A stretch of DNA of 64,000 bases, taken from positions 14,045,001 to 14,109,000 of the forward strand of contig NC_069376.1 of assembly GCF_021730395.1 (NCBI RefSeq). The letters are read 5' to 3'. This stretch comes from Mercenaria mercenaria (lineage: Eukaryota > Mollusca > Bivalvia > Venerida > Veneridae). Below the pieces are notes generated by a model. The model searched no databases. It was not told the DNA's origin and saw only the letters and a program-made list of their open reading frames with translations. The position numbers were made by a program, and so were the translations under genes. Of this stretch, positions 24,295 through 36,700 are shown in pieces; position 1 is the stretch's first letter, and the number at the start of each line of letters is the position of its first letter.

Positions 24295-24905
24295 CAAATT
24301 TATTCATGAATTTACATTAAATACTTTTTGAGTTAGGCACATAATAAGGTAAAAATGTACATTTTTTGACTATTTCAGGGGCCATAACTTTAAACATAGG
24401 GGGAGGAGCCAGCAAATAAATGAGAGTTATGCAAGTTAATATCATGATAAAGGCTCGTGTAAGTTATCATCCATTTATAACATATACTTTTGAGCTAGGT
24501 GCGTCACAAGGTGAAAATGTGCACTTTTGACTATTTCAGCGGCCATAACTCTGAAAATAGGGAGCAAAGGCAGACAAAAAGTAGGAGGTGCGCACGTTCA
24601 TATCATGATAAAGATTCATGCAAGGTTTAATCAATTTATATTAAATACTTTTTGAGTTAGGCGCGTCACAAGTTGAAAACGTACATTTTTGATTATTTCA
24701 GGGGCCACAACTCTAAAAACAGGGGGCGGAGCCAGACGAAAAATAGAAGTATGCAAGTTCATATCATGATAAAGACTCATGCAAGGTTTCATCAATTTAT
24801 ATGAAATACTTTTTGAGCTAGGCGCGTCACGAACTTCGGACGGACAGACGGACGCACGGACAAGAGCAAATCTATATGCCCCGCCACTCATGAGGGGGCA
24901 CAGAA
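24295..24905. repeat. Molluscan-type interspersed repeat with ~165-bp subunits
   Basis: Three subunits containing GGGGCCATAACTCT-like and ATATCATGATAAAG blocks. It ends in GACGGACAGACGGACGCACGG and CCCCGCCACTCATGAGGGGG. Related in style to 61211-62636. Confidence 0.65.
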
Positions 24906-25172
24906 ATGACAATGTTCTGTTGCTGTGAGGTCAGGGATCCTTGATTTTGACTGAGCTGTTGGCCCGAAATTATTGATACTCATTTTGTAAAACGGTTACT
25001 ATTTTATTCATTGAGATATTGCTAGTGAGACGGTTGTGAGGGATTAAATTGCAAATGAGAGAAAGGCTGTTTTTTATACATACAAGCAAATTTCTAAGAA
25101 CAGTATATCTTCAATAACTTAGCATGTTAAAGGTAAAACATTATTCCATATACAAAAGCTAACATGACTTAC

Positions 25173-25614
25173 CTTCATTATAAACATATTGTTCAGTGAA
25201 GCTGTTGATACTTTCTGTTGATGTTAGGCGTAAAAAAAATTGTTTGTTTCCGGTATCCCGACCTACCCTAAATTTTTGGCCCGACCCTAAATGTTTTTAT
25301 GGCCCTGGAAAATATTTTTTTCAACTTTTTAACAAAAAGATGCAAAACTGCACTTTTTATGCTTTAAACATAGCCAGTGATGTTAGAAATCAACTTACTG
25401 GTGCTCTAAAGGCATAATCCCCTTATTTGTAATCATTTTTTGACAAAAAAATAATTTCCGAAAAGTCCCCCTTAATAAAAAAAAATTCCAAAAAAAAAAA
25501 ATTCCGACCTACCTACCCTAATTTTTTTCAGCATGTTACCGGAAACAAAGAATTTTTTTTTAGGCCATATCAATGCATTAGTTTGTGCTGGTAGAGATGG
25601 TTTCGTAGCAAGTA
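25173..25614 (-). pseudogene. Gene C exon 4: stalk exon split by a MITE
   Basis: The 5' part (LATKPSLPAQTNALI) and the 3' part (STESINSFTEQYVYNEG) align with the intact 99-bp stalk exon of gene D. The MITE at 25226-25566 lies between them. Confidence 0.75.
25226..25566. mobile_element. MITE (AGGCGTAAAAA / TTTTTAGGCC ends) inside gene C stalk exon
   Basis: About 340 bp with terminal inverted repeats containing TTTGTTTCCGGTA and CGACCTACCCTAA. A second full copy is at 43289-43615. Non-coding. Confidence 0.85.
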
Positions 25615-26388
25615 CTGTAATATAAGCATGTTACAATACAGTTCTCACTAAAAGAAATAACTTACCTGTTTATGAAGTTTATGTTTTTATACTTTGATCA
25701 ATTCTTAGTAAAGTTTATCTTGCAGTTTTTAAAAATTCCATACTTCTATGCTCTATACTCTGTAAAGATGAGCGTGTTGTTACAACTGTGTTTTATCTCT
25801 ATTTATACACGGTCGGGCGTAATAATTTCACGAGGATCCAGCCCAAGTGAAATTATTTCGTACGAAGTGCAACAGCCGTAATATGTATAAAATAATGCTC
25901 AGAAACGGTTTTGCTATAAATTATTTCGATTGTAATGATGTATGTCTTTTACTGTAATACTTAGATATGATAGACCTGTTTCTTCGCGCATGCATGACGC
26001 CAAATGGTAGGTTGTTACCCTCCTTTGTTTATGCACACTAGGACCGAAAATGGTAATATGTCTAGCGGGAAATTCCATTAGAGCGCAAAGGATGGTTAAT
26101 TATTTTGCAAAACGAATAACCAAGTAAACTCAGTGTTTGCGTGGATTAATCAAGATAGTTGGTTCGTTTTAAACAGTTTTTAAGTAAACTATTTTAATTT
26201 AAGAAGGCGCTATTTCTCTATACAAACATGGCACAGAATACCACGTCAACGTGACGACAACATAATATCTCTGTGGTGATCTAAGCATTGCTAGTCATAT
26301 TCAAATATCACATCTTACTTAAACATAAATAGCACTACTTAAGTGATATTTTGTCTTCCTGTAACTTGTTAGACAGTTTAATACTTAC

Positions 26389-26518
26389 ACCTTATGGAAT
26401 ACACTGACATACTGTTTTGGCCTCCGCAGATTTCATTCCGGTATCCTGGACATCTATATTGACACCTGACTTGTTGGGGATTTCCACGAATACTCGTGCC
26501 ACATTTACAGTAATAGGA
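26389..26518 (-). CDS. Gene C exon 3: WSC second half
   Basis: 130 bp between TATTCTTCAG and GTAAGTATT. Encodes SYYCKCGTSIRGN, CQYRCPG and EICGGQNSMSVYSIR. Intact in itself. Confidence 0.75.
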
Positions 26519-26915
26519 CTGAAGAATACAAAAGTAGCATGCTTGAATGTTTTATCATTATACTGTTAATGCAAAACTGAGTGTATTAGAAAATAAAATT
26601 TCTTTAAATTTGCTACAATTCGAGCATAAAACTGTTTTGTTTTTTTACATTGATATAACATTTAATAATTTTTGAATATAAGAACGCATTTCACATTTTT
26701 TTTGAACATATGATTGTATTAGATTTTTATGCAAATAAGTTGGGTTTATTTAATCGCTGCAAAAACTGGAAACAAATCAGCTGAACAGTCTGCTGAAGTT
26801 AAATATTAATGTGAGATTTTATTTGTATTGATGCAAAAAAATGAAATGCAATTTAAACATATGGGTAATGCTGCATTTTGTATTCATAGAAGAATGTGCT
26901 TTTGTATGATTGTAC

Positions 26916-27050
26916 ATGTGTAGCGGCGTATAAGTGTCCTACAAATGCGAATACACCGATCGCCATTATTGAAAGCTGTCTTCGGTGACCAAATGGTTTT
27001 TCGGAAAATGTCGTCTTTAAAACAGCCCATGTAACGAGATGACTCTAGTG
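26916..27050 (-). pseudogene. Gene C exon 2: WSC first half with frameshift
   Basis: Acceptor CTTTATGCAG then CA. Encodes LESSRYMGCFKDDIFRK and CIRICR. The following part aligns with gene D (GHIFAATK) only after a change of frame, because about 8 bp are missing. Confidence 0.7.
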
Positions 27051-28353
27051 CTGCATAAAGACAAGTAAAAACAGAATGCAGCTGCATCTATTATCAATTA
27101 ACTGAATAGCATTTGTAGCAGTACTTAGCTACTTGCCAAAGTAATATGATGATGAAGTCAGAGAAAAATTACTTTACTTGGGTCAATGTAGGATTATTTC
27201 GCAATTTTGATATCTTTATTTTTACTTTTCTTTACACTCATAATATTTGATTACAAATACAGATGATAAATAATATAGTGCTCTATAACCTAATTAGAGA
27301 CGCTTAAGTAACGGGAGACGGATGTGCATTGCAGTGGATCAAAAAGTAAGAATATTGCTAATTAATCGTAATATAACAATAAAAAAGAAAATGTTGCATA
27401 ACTCACATTGTCTTTGCAAGCTGTCTGAGTTAACGAATATTCAATTATTTAAATAAAAAAATTAAATATATGAAAAGCTTTGACCTGTAAAATTGAATCA
27501 GGCTTTGTGTTGCAACTTGACCTTAGCGGCGATGTTTAAAGCTTGACAAGAAGGTATTAGGTTAGTATGATCGTTTTTCTCCATATAAATGAATAAATTT
27601 TCCAACTGATATTTGTTTTCAATGGCCAAGTGTTTTCATAATTACCTGTAACAGATCTTTGGCCTAATATGATATACCTTTTATTAATTATAGGCTTCTT
27701 ATGAAAACACATGACCAATCCATTCAAGCAATAAGTCCACAAGAGCTACTGACAAAGACAACCAAAAGTAAAACAAATACATTTTACTCAGTGGTAAAAA
27801 TGCTTCTCAATGAACAACTAGAGTACTATAATATTTTTAATGGTAAAACGTCGATAAATGTTTCAGTATTAAATTCATAAATAATGGCATTATTTTTCCC
27901 CAGGAAGCAAATGGCGTCCCGACTACTTTTTGTCAGACACCAGAATCCTGTATTCTATGTCCTCCAATATAATTGACAAAACAATAGATTTAACAATAAG
28001 GTGAAATACATAAAAGTTTACAAATTTTCAAGTCTCTCAAATGTTAAATTTTGAAATATAAAAGGTAAACATAGAATTCATGGAAACATCGTGCACAGAA
28101 GCTGAGTGCACATTGCTCAACTATATCTTATTACATTCATTTATTCATTTAGTCACCTGACGAACCTTATCAATACTTATATACCATTATATGCATTGCT
28201 ATAACAAATTCAATGAGTATGTCAGAATGAAAACAATCAATACCTTCTTGTGATTTATCATCTAATTTACAACGGTTTATCGTTCAGATGCTTCAGCATT
28301 TATCACAAAACGAAACAGAGTCTCAACGAAACAATTTGTAAAAATGTACTTGC

Positions 28354-28417
28354 CTTGCAGACAGTGAAAATAAGGCATAATACAGATAAACAATTTACAG
28401 AATTTCCAAGCTTCCAT
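28354..28417 (-). CDS. Gene C exon 1: signal peptide, GC donor
   Basis: ATG then 21 codons, MEAWKFCKLFICIMPYFHCLQ, ending CAAG before GCAAGT. That is a GC-AG intron; only this junction gives phase 1 and joins G to CA of the next exon. The same GC donor is in gene D. Confidence 0.7.
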
Positions 28418-29149
28418 CTTGATATGTTACACTTCTGACCAGAAGATTATTTTGCTGCACCTTAAGTAAATAATAAAGTTAGAATACACGATGATATACT
28501 CATTAAATTGTTATTCATGAAAACGGAAATCAGATAATAAGATGACAAATATTTTTCTGAGTAATAGCAATGACAATGCAAAATGATAAAATATGTTTTA
28601 GTCACGAGATTTCAGTTTTATTCCTCTGCTAGAGAAAAATGATGATTTACCTAATTAAAAGCAAAATCAAGTAGACGTTTACAATATTTCCTCTCAACAT
28701 TAGAGATTACAATGCTTTTAGCCTGCTATGGTTGTTCCTGCCAAATTTCCTTAAAAATTGCCTGAAATTTTGTTATCAGGTACACTTGCATCTTAATGAA
28801 GATGTTGACTAGTTTACCCGTTCATTGTTTGATTCTTACTACTTAAACTTATCCGTGAAAACGGTCTTTGCATTTTTTTAGATTTAGTTATATGACAAAA
28901 GCACTAGAATGTCTAACTTTTGTTATCGACTGTGAAACTTTCGAAACACCTTAACTTTGCAATGTTTTCACTTGGAATCAAATTATGTATCTGGAACTTG
29001 AAATTATAAAGTGATTTCGTTGTAGAACGTTGATGAGTGCCCTGGAGTTATAGGCCGACCACCTTACGTTCAATCTCTAATAAGTGCTGTCCCAAAGAAA
29101 GAGGTAACATAGGTAGCTTATTTCAAAAAATCTGTCTCTATTGTTACGT
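28418..29149. other. Upstream region of gene C, conserved with gene D
   Basis: About 280 bp upstream of the start aligns with the region upstream of gene D (53199-53480), e.g. TTTTTCTGAGTAATAGCA and CTGCTAGAGAAAAATG. Shared promoter sequence is likely but no core element was identified. Confidence 0.5.
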
Positions 29150-29880
29150 CTTTTGGCGTGATAGTAGGGCGTAGATAGGTAATTTTGCGGCGCATTTTTG
29201 TGATGTTACTTCGTATCTAGGTAATGTTATGTATCTTTAAACTTACTTTAAGGCGTATTCAGGTGTTGTTATTGTGTATTTAATTGATGATAATGCGTAT
29301 CTACGTATAGTTACGGCGTATTTAAGTGATGTTAAGGCGTAATTAGGTAAGGTTACGACGTATTTAAATAATGTTAAGTAATTTATGACGTTTTCATGTG
29401 ATGTTACGGCGTTTTAGGTAATTTAATGGCGTTTTTAGGTAATATTACGGCGTACTAGTATTTGGTATGCCGATGCGTATTTAGGTGGTGTTTTGACGTA
29501 TCTAAGTTTTGGTACGGCGTAATTAGGTAATGTTATTGCTTATTTAGGTAATGTTACGGCGTATTTAAGTGGTGTTTCGGCGTATTTAGGGATTGGCGGC
29601 GTATTTAGGTAATGTAACGCCGTATCCAGGTAATGTTATGGCGTATTTATGTGGTGTATTTATGTGATTTTACGTCGAGTTTAGGCTAAGTTTTTGCGTA
29701 TCTAGGCAATGTTATTTGTGTAGTGTTACAGCGTATTTAGGTTACATTTCGGCGTATTTAGTTATGTCATGGCGCATTAGGTTAAGTTACGGCGTTTTTA
29801 GGATATGTTACGGCGGTTTAACGTTATGTTACGCCGTTTTTATGTTATGTAACAGCGTATTTCAGTAATGTTACGGCGGT
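29150..29880. repeat. Degenerate ~20-bp minisatellite
   Basis: About 30 or more units resembling TTACGGCGTATTTAGGTAATG with heavy variation. Between the 5' end of gene C and the 3' end of gene D. Confidence 0.8.
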
Positions 29881-30150
29881 TGTTCCCACATTTGCAATAC
29901 CCGTAGACAAAAAAATTACCCAAAAAGGTTTGAATGTATTTTTAAACTTAATGAAACATTTTCTAAATGATATAGATGATATAGAAAATAAAATCATAAA
30001 GTTCTTCAGGAAAACAAATTTTCGATTTCTGAAACATACATGAAAAAGATAGGAAGAGGGCAAAGGATTGCAAAACCTACAACAAATTAGTTATCATGTT
30101 CGCATGACCTGTACTTTTAGAAAAAAATCAACAGTAACACACAAATGAAA

Positions 30151-30189
<39 letters not shown>

Positions 30190-30200
30190 TCTCCTCTCTC
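30151..30200. repeat. (CT)n microsatellite
   Basis: Continuous CT dinucleotides with a few C interruptions, about 160 bp downstream of the gene D stop. Confidence 0.9.
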
Positions 30201-30358
30201 TTCACTACAGTTATAAACACAATATGTAATGTTGCTATCAAAACAATTCCAATTATGTCATATCTGACTTCTCTGTATTAAGATGTATTCCCATTTACGT
30301 TATCTTATTTCACACAAAATGTGGCATGCGCTGAAAGAAAGCCTTAGATTTAGTATTT

Positions 30359-30716
30359 TTATTCAAGTACGACAGAGTATCCTTCTTGCTCGAGTATGTC
30401 ATATTCATGCTGTGAGCGGTCGTCCTGGTCACTACTTTTGACACTATATCTGTCTAATATTCTATCGTCTTCGGTTACGTCTGTTGTGTATTGCCCCTGA
30501 TGTAGACCAATAGAGACAGTGCTATATCCATTCTCTGATGTTTGTAAAGACTCTGTACTGCCAAACGCTATTTCAGCATATAAATCGGCACTCGAGTTCT
30601 GCACGACCATTGGAGAATGATGGGAACAATTGATGTAGTCGTTGAAAGTGTTCATATTGCATGTATCATCTGCAGCAGAATTAAACAGATATCTGTTGTT
30701 TGTAACTTTCTTTCGC
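30359..30716 (-). CDS. Gene D exon 7: short cytoplasmic tail
   Basis: Acceptor ATGTTTCAG then G; [R]RKKVTNNRY to EYDILEQEGYSVVLE. It keeps the first (LYAEI) and last motifs of the A/C/D tail type but lacks the YDTL, YDHV and YSHL block. An AATAAA overlaps the stop. Confidence 0.75.
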
Positions 30717-33700
30717 CTGAAACATACGAGTTGGTCATAAATATGTCGACCTTTTCTGAAATCCAACATAATACAAAAATGTAGTTCAAATGTAAAGAAA
30801 AGATAATTTTGCAAATTTAGACATTTATTATAATATAAAAAAGTAATGTTGCACTTACTAATACTTTAAGAAACATACACATGAGTCTATCCTTGCCAGT
30901 CGGATTGTGTTCTACAGTCATTGAAACATGTGATTGATGTCTGATCTCTGACTAATTTTGAATACAAAGAGAATATGTGTTTATTTTTGGTTAAAGTTGC
31001 AATATTGCTCAACGAAAAACGAGACAATCTGTCTATTTTTTTTCAAGCGTTCGGTTACATTAAAGTGCAACAAATTTTGATGACAGCGCAGGATACAATA
31101 ACGCGTAAACGGAACTTACGTAAGTTATCTTGAGACGTTATAAAGAAATACACGGCATAAAGTTAAATTTCATTTTATAATTTGCAGTATAATGTTATAA
31201 GACACTATTTGAATCGAATAATATACCATAAAGAACATAGCTCGATTTTATGATTTTAAACCCGTTTCACACGAAAAAGTAGACACTCGTGCACAGTATT
31301 TAAGGTATAGGTCCAAGTTTCGGAGAAAAAAAGTTCGAACGTCATCAAATCATAGAAAGAAAGCATTGTTTTACATGAAAATATAACAGCATATAAAACA
31401 TTTATATTATTGTACAAAACCATTGTCAATTTTTTCATATATGTATTGAATTCCGGAAAGGGACTACATGAAGGGGCCAAACTTCTGGACAGTCCAGCGC
31501 CTTTAAAAACTCACCATTTTTAAAAAGCTGTTACATGTCTTCATTTTGATGCATTTGCGACATCGTGCGAGTGTTTAAACTTTACATAACTAGGTAAAAC
31601 ATCGTTGTTTACATTTATTTCTTTACAAATGGCATTCTTATTTAAAGGGGGACAACTCATTTAGAATATTTTAGGTATCCAACTCTGTGGGACAGAACAG
31701 TAAAACATGTATTGGACAGATAAGTTGTGTGTCAAGATGCTGTTCATTCGCTAAAAAAAATCTGTTGTTTCGTGATATACTGCTAAACCTTAAGTAGATC
31801 GGCAAAGATTAGCATTCACAGTGTGAACGGTATTGATAATATCTCGGTGATAATTGTTCTAAAAGACCAAGCTATATTTATTGGTTTCCTTTGCTCACAT
31901 TAGTTATAATACCGTTAGGAATACTGCTGATGCATAGTTTGAAATGTCTTACCGCCTAAGACACAAGATGATGACTACTGTAAATGCAGCCGCAATCGTG
32001 ATCAAAACTGGAACTGAGATGTAAACGGAAACGAGGTCATTGGTTCTTCTTCCTAAAAATGTAGAATGACATTAATCCCACAAAGACATAATGTGACAAT
32101 AAGTTGATTTTCATTAAACCCTCTGTATACAAGGGAAACAATCTGTTTTAGGAGTGAAATTGTTGAGTGAACACCGTTTTTCAATCCTTGTTCTAGACAT
32201 GTTATGTCAGTGCAGCGGAAAAGTAGTCTTTTGTCTTATATACAGGATAACACAGTCCTGCATCTAACAGTCCAGAAATTGTTTTCCTTAACTTCCAGTA
32301 CTTCTAAATATTTTTCCCATACTTTGACGCATTGATGTAGGTATCAAAAAGTGTTCTCTCTCTTTCCAGAAATCGCTTTTCCACAAACCTATCTCGTCAT
32401 ATTGTATAGTTTCAACTTAAAAAAGTCGACATTTTGTTAAAAATTTTCACTTAAAAATGCTACACTTTCCTTAAGGGATGAGGGTGTGGGGGAGGAGTGC
32501 CCCTCGGCCGAGTGGTTAAGGTCGATGGCACTGAATGGGTTTGAGTCTCGCTCCGGGCGTTGAATTCTTCACGTGAGAAAGCTATCCAGCCGGCTTGAGG
32601 AAGCTCGGTGCTTCTACTAAATGAAATGATTTACGGAGAGAAACCTGATGTCTTCCGCCGCCATCAAAAGCTATGAAAGTCACCATATGATCTATAATAC
32701 ATTCCTTGACATGATCGTTTCATAATGCACTTAAATAACTCTTCTTCAGAAAATGATACTTTAAGTACTTTTTTCAGACAGTCCACTTTGTTACAGCCGG
32801 TGACACATACATCTAAAATATGTAGTGCTTGCTTGAAGTTTGTATTTTTAGTTCCACTGCGTACAATATACATTATCAGCATCGTATTTCTGTAATTATA
32901 CATGAAAGGAACAGTTGATAGTTTCTTGCTTCTCTTCTTGCCTTGTGTATACATTGGATACATTGGATAGATATACCAAATAATTCATCCGATAATTCTT
33001 GTTGATACATTTAAAACAATCACGGGAAACTAACACTTAGCTGCCTGGATAGATTTTTACTAGTTCTGTACCATTTTAAGAACAGACTATCGCAAACCCG
33101 TTTCTGTCGAACCCTTGTTCGACGCCTGGATTTAATTAAGAAATAATAAGTTCCCAAACGTTGTTTATCGTAGAATAACCTGAGTTTTGAGTTCATATGC
33201 GTAAGAATATATCACGAAGCATAAGAACGAAACACTCTGGTTATTCTACGATAAGTCACACTTGGGAACTTATTATTTCGATTCTAACACGACATACTAG
33301 TATCAACAGTGTAAGAAAAAAAATAATAACTACTCTTTACGACCGTGCTACGCACCTGTATCGGAATGACGTCATTGCACGCGTGTGGTTTATTGCAGAA
33401 TAACCCGAGATAGATTTCGCTCTACATGTATGTAGATTACTTGCTGGTCGTGTTAGAATCTACATTTACGACTGTCGTATCAAACTGATTTATTTCTGTA
33501 CAGCATTGAAGAAAAAAAAAACAACAACAACAACAAAAAAAAAAAAACAAAAAAAAAACTAAATACTAAATTCAAATGTTATTTCCTGATCCAAATCTGT
33601 ATAAAAACTGTTCCTTTCAATCATTGACCCATAAGCAGTTACTGAATCATTAACTTTTTTATTACTGCAACAATTACAAACTATAGACTGCTTTTCACGA

Positions 33701-36700
33701 GAAAAGCATATACACAGAGATCATTGTAAAATGCCACAAATTAAGGGTAATAACTCCAGTTAAAATCATCAATTAACTATATCCCAGCAAACACACAACG
33801 TTAAGACAACGTTGTGTTTTAGTTGTATGTTAGTTGTGTTATTTTACAACGTTGTGACAACGTTGTAACAACGTTGAGAACTATTCAAAGTAGTGATTTG
33901 AAATGTATAGGAGAAAGTCCTATGCAAGCAATGTGTGAATGTACTGAAAAGACCCTATAAAAAGACACACTGAGTTTTTATCTGAATCTTGTAAAATCTA
34001 CAACGTTAGTACAACGTTGTGCAAACGTTGGGCTACAACGTTGTGTACGTAACAGTGCTGTAACGTTGTCACAACGTTGTTAAGTAACGTTGTCACAACG
34101 TTTTACTCAAGTTTGAATCACAACGTTGTTAAGGTAACGTTATATTAACGTTTTTACAATGTTGCCAATTTTCAGTGAAAGGTATAGTTATGAAAGTATA
34201 TTCAAAACTGACAGTTGCCTAGAAAAGCCTGCCTACTAGTGGAGCTACCGAGGTCGCCTGCTCAGCAGCTGTCAACTGCCTCATACACGAACTGCTTTGC
34301 TACTCCCTTATATACTAATTTTTTTCGCTCGATTGTGAAGAATAAAGCTTTGAGTCCGTATCTTGGAAAACCTTCGTTGGAATGGCGTTTAATGAGGACG
34401 TTAACTGTCATGACCCATTATTAGGGTTCAAACCCACGTCTCCGTGGTAAGCAGCCGGCACCTTGTCTCCAACACCACCACTCCCCTTCTGCCGCAAAAC
34501 ATTGCCAATTATATAGGTAATTTGTACAGCATATGCTGTATGCAGGTCTAGAATTTTCTCCTTTTTTTATAGATATTCTGTAAATATATGCACAATCCAT
34601 ATAAATCTGAAGTCCAGAAGATTTTTCAGTATAAATTTATATAGACTGGTTGTATGAGATCTGTTAAAATTACAATTTAAATCATAACTGCAAGTTAAAA
34701 TGAAATTTTTCACTCATTACTTTAGCATGTAGATCTAGATTAAAAACATAGAAATTATTTTATACAGATGGATCACTTTATTTTTTTCACATTTTCCAAA
34801 AATTCAAAGTTGTCAATATTGACAGAAAATCACACAAAGAAACCTTCATATGCATTCTAAGTTTAACCCTGCAGTTTTGACTAAACTGTAATTCAGATAT
34901 CGATACAGGAATACACCAAATCTTTAATTTATAAATTTATTGACCGAAAGATGTTTAAATTTTCGGATAGAATTGAGCTTCTTCTAAAGAGCAGTTCAGC
35001 TCAAAGGAGAAATATACTGTACAAGTTCCCGAATATTACTGCGAGTGTCAATTTTTAGAAGAATACTAAAGTATAGAAGTATGCCCCCGGCCCCCCACCC
35101 CACCCCACCCCCGCCCTATCATACCTGGGACCTACGCTTAAGCAAATTATGTATTTATGAGGGTACATCAGAAATACTGATGACCTGAACTTCAAACTTC
35201 TGAAAAATAAGCTTGTTTCTTGAAATAAATTAGGTTATTTTAGTGTCAATATTTTGTTGTTGTTGTTGTAGTATTTCATTATGTAAAGCTGACTTCGTAG
35301 CGATAGGTTCGAATCTATATTTTGCATTTATAATTTCGTTTATTTTAATTTAAGTTGTCGAATATACTGTAATATCATTGAACTTAAATATTTTTTCGTA
35401 AATTTACTTTGAGTATCTCCTTCTTAAAAAGAAACGTTGATTCGGATGTACTGAGACCTGAATATCTGCATGCGCGCCGATGTTTACAAAAGGAATGTCC
35501 AGTATTTTTGGTGTCTTTCGGTGATACTTTTACACATTAGAACAACTGAATAAAATCTCCTTTCAATTAACTATCGATATATCTGGTATTTTACGTAAGA
35601 CTGAGGTAAGTACATATAAATTATAATACTTATACTCTGATCTATCTTGATAATTCTTAAATTCATTTTGGCGCAAATTTAAGTTATCCCAAGATTTGGG
35701 CCAAGTCAAGATTTTGTTGCAGATCAAATAACCTACATATGCGTTCGTTAACAGCAACATGAAATTTATTCAGTAAAAACCCTAAAGTCTAGTTTCTGTA
35801 AAGAAAAAAAAAGAATGCAAATTGCTGCCCTACCCCACCGACTTCTGTTAAACAAGAAACTTTCCATATAATATTCAGCACTGGTAAAGGTAAGTTTTAT
35901 TTACCGTCGCTTGGTGAAACAATTAACATAAGCTCTCTAGAGCTTTTCTGCGACCCTATATTAACAGTTAAAACCAATTATACCTCACCCCCTGCAATTT
36001 GCTGGTACCCATGCATTTACAGCTGGGTCGACAGAGGCAATCGTGATAAAAGTGCCTTGCCCAAGGTAGGAAAGCGCTTAGCGCTAGCCCTTTCGACCAA
36101 TGCGTCCGCAACTATTTAATTTCTGTTTCGAAGTCTTTCAGTGCTTTCACGGGATCTACTTTTCAGATTATATTTACAGCACAACAGCACAACATTGTTA
36201 TTTTATCTACAGACAATAAAATAATTATTGATTTGATTTGTTAAGTGCTGTGTGGCGGCCATAAAAAAGTTGCCCCAACTTCATTTCAGTGTTGATATAT
36301 TTTCAAGTCCTTCGGGATCATTGATTTCAACTCATTTACTGATTTAGATTTGAAGATTGAATACTGCTAAAGCTGGTGATAGGGGGCGTGGGCAGTGTTG
36401 CATTATCCATAACTGCTCATGAACAGACTCAATCAAACTGAGTCTGCAATTTTCACTGTTTGTTAAAATTGTTTTTTTCTCGGTGCTTCCAAGGGATCTA
36501 CTTTTCAGATTATATTTATATTTTTAACTATATAAGTATTAAATCAGAGCTTCAGATAAGCTGCGTACTTATGAAAATAAATTTTCAGAAAACCTGATTG
36601 AATTAATAAAATTAACACAAGGATGTGTCTAGCCGTCCGGGTTTCCGAATGCCTAGTCTGAGATTTAGCCGATCTGAGATCCCTTTACCAGACGGCTAGC

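Larger units (their letters stand above)
20858..28417 (-). pseudogene. Gene C: WSC-receptor paralogue, apparently broken
   Basis: Exons on the minus strand: signal 28354-28417, WSC first half 26916-27050, WSC second half 26389-26518, stalk 25173-25614, membrane 22685-22776, tail 20858-21487. The signal peptide (MEAWKFCKLFICI...) is nearly identical to that of gene D, and WSC motifs YMGCFKDD, YYCKCG and EICGG are clear. Several lesions remove the reading frame: the first WSC exon is 8 bp short relative to D near the end (exit phase 1 instead of 0); a MITE of about 340 bp lies inside the stalk exon; the membrane exon is in phase 0 where 1 is expected; an 8-bp duplication (CACGTG-GT-CACGTG) shifts the tail. 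Introns and upstream sequence align with gene D, so the duplication is fairly recent. Assembly error at one lesion is possible, at four unlikely. Confidence 0.75.
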
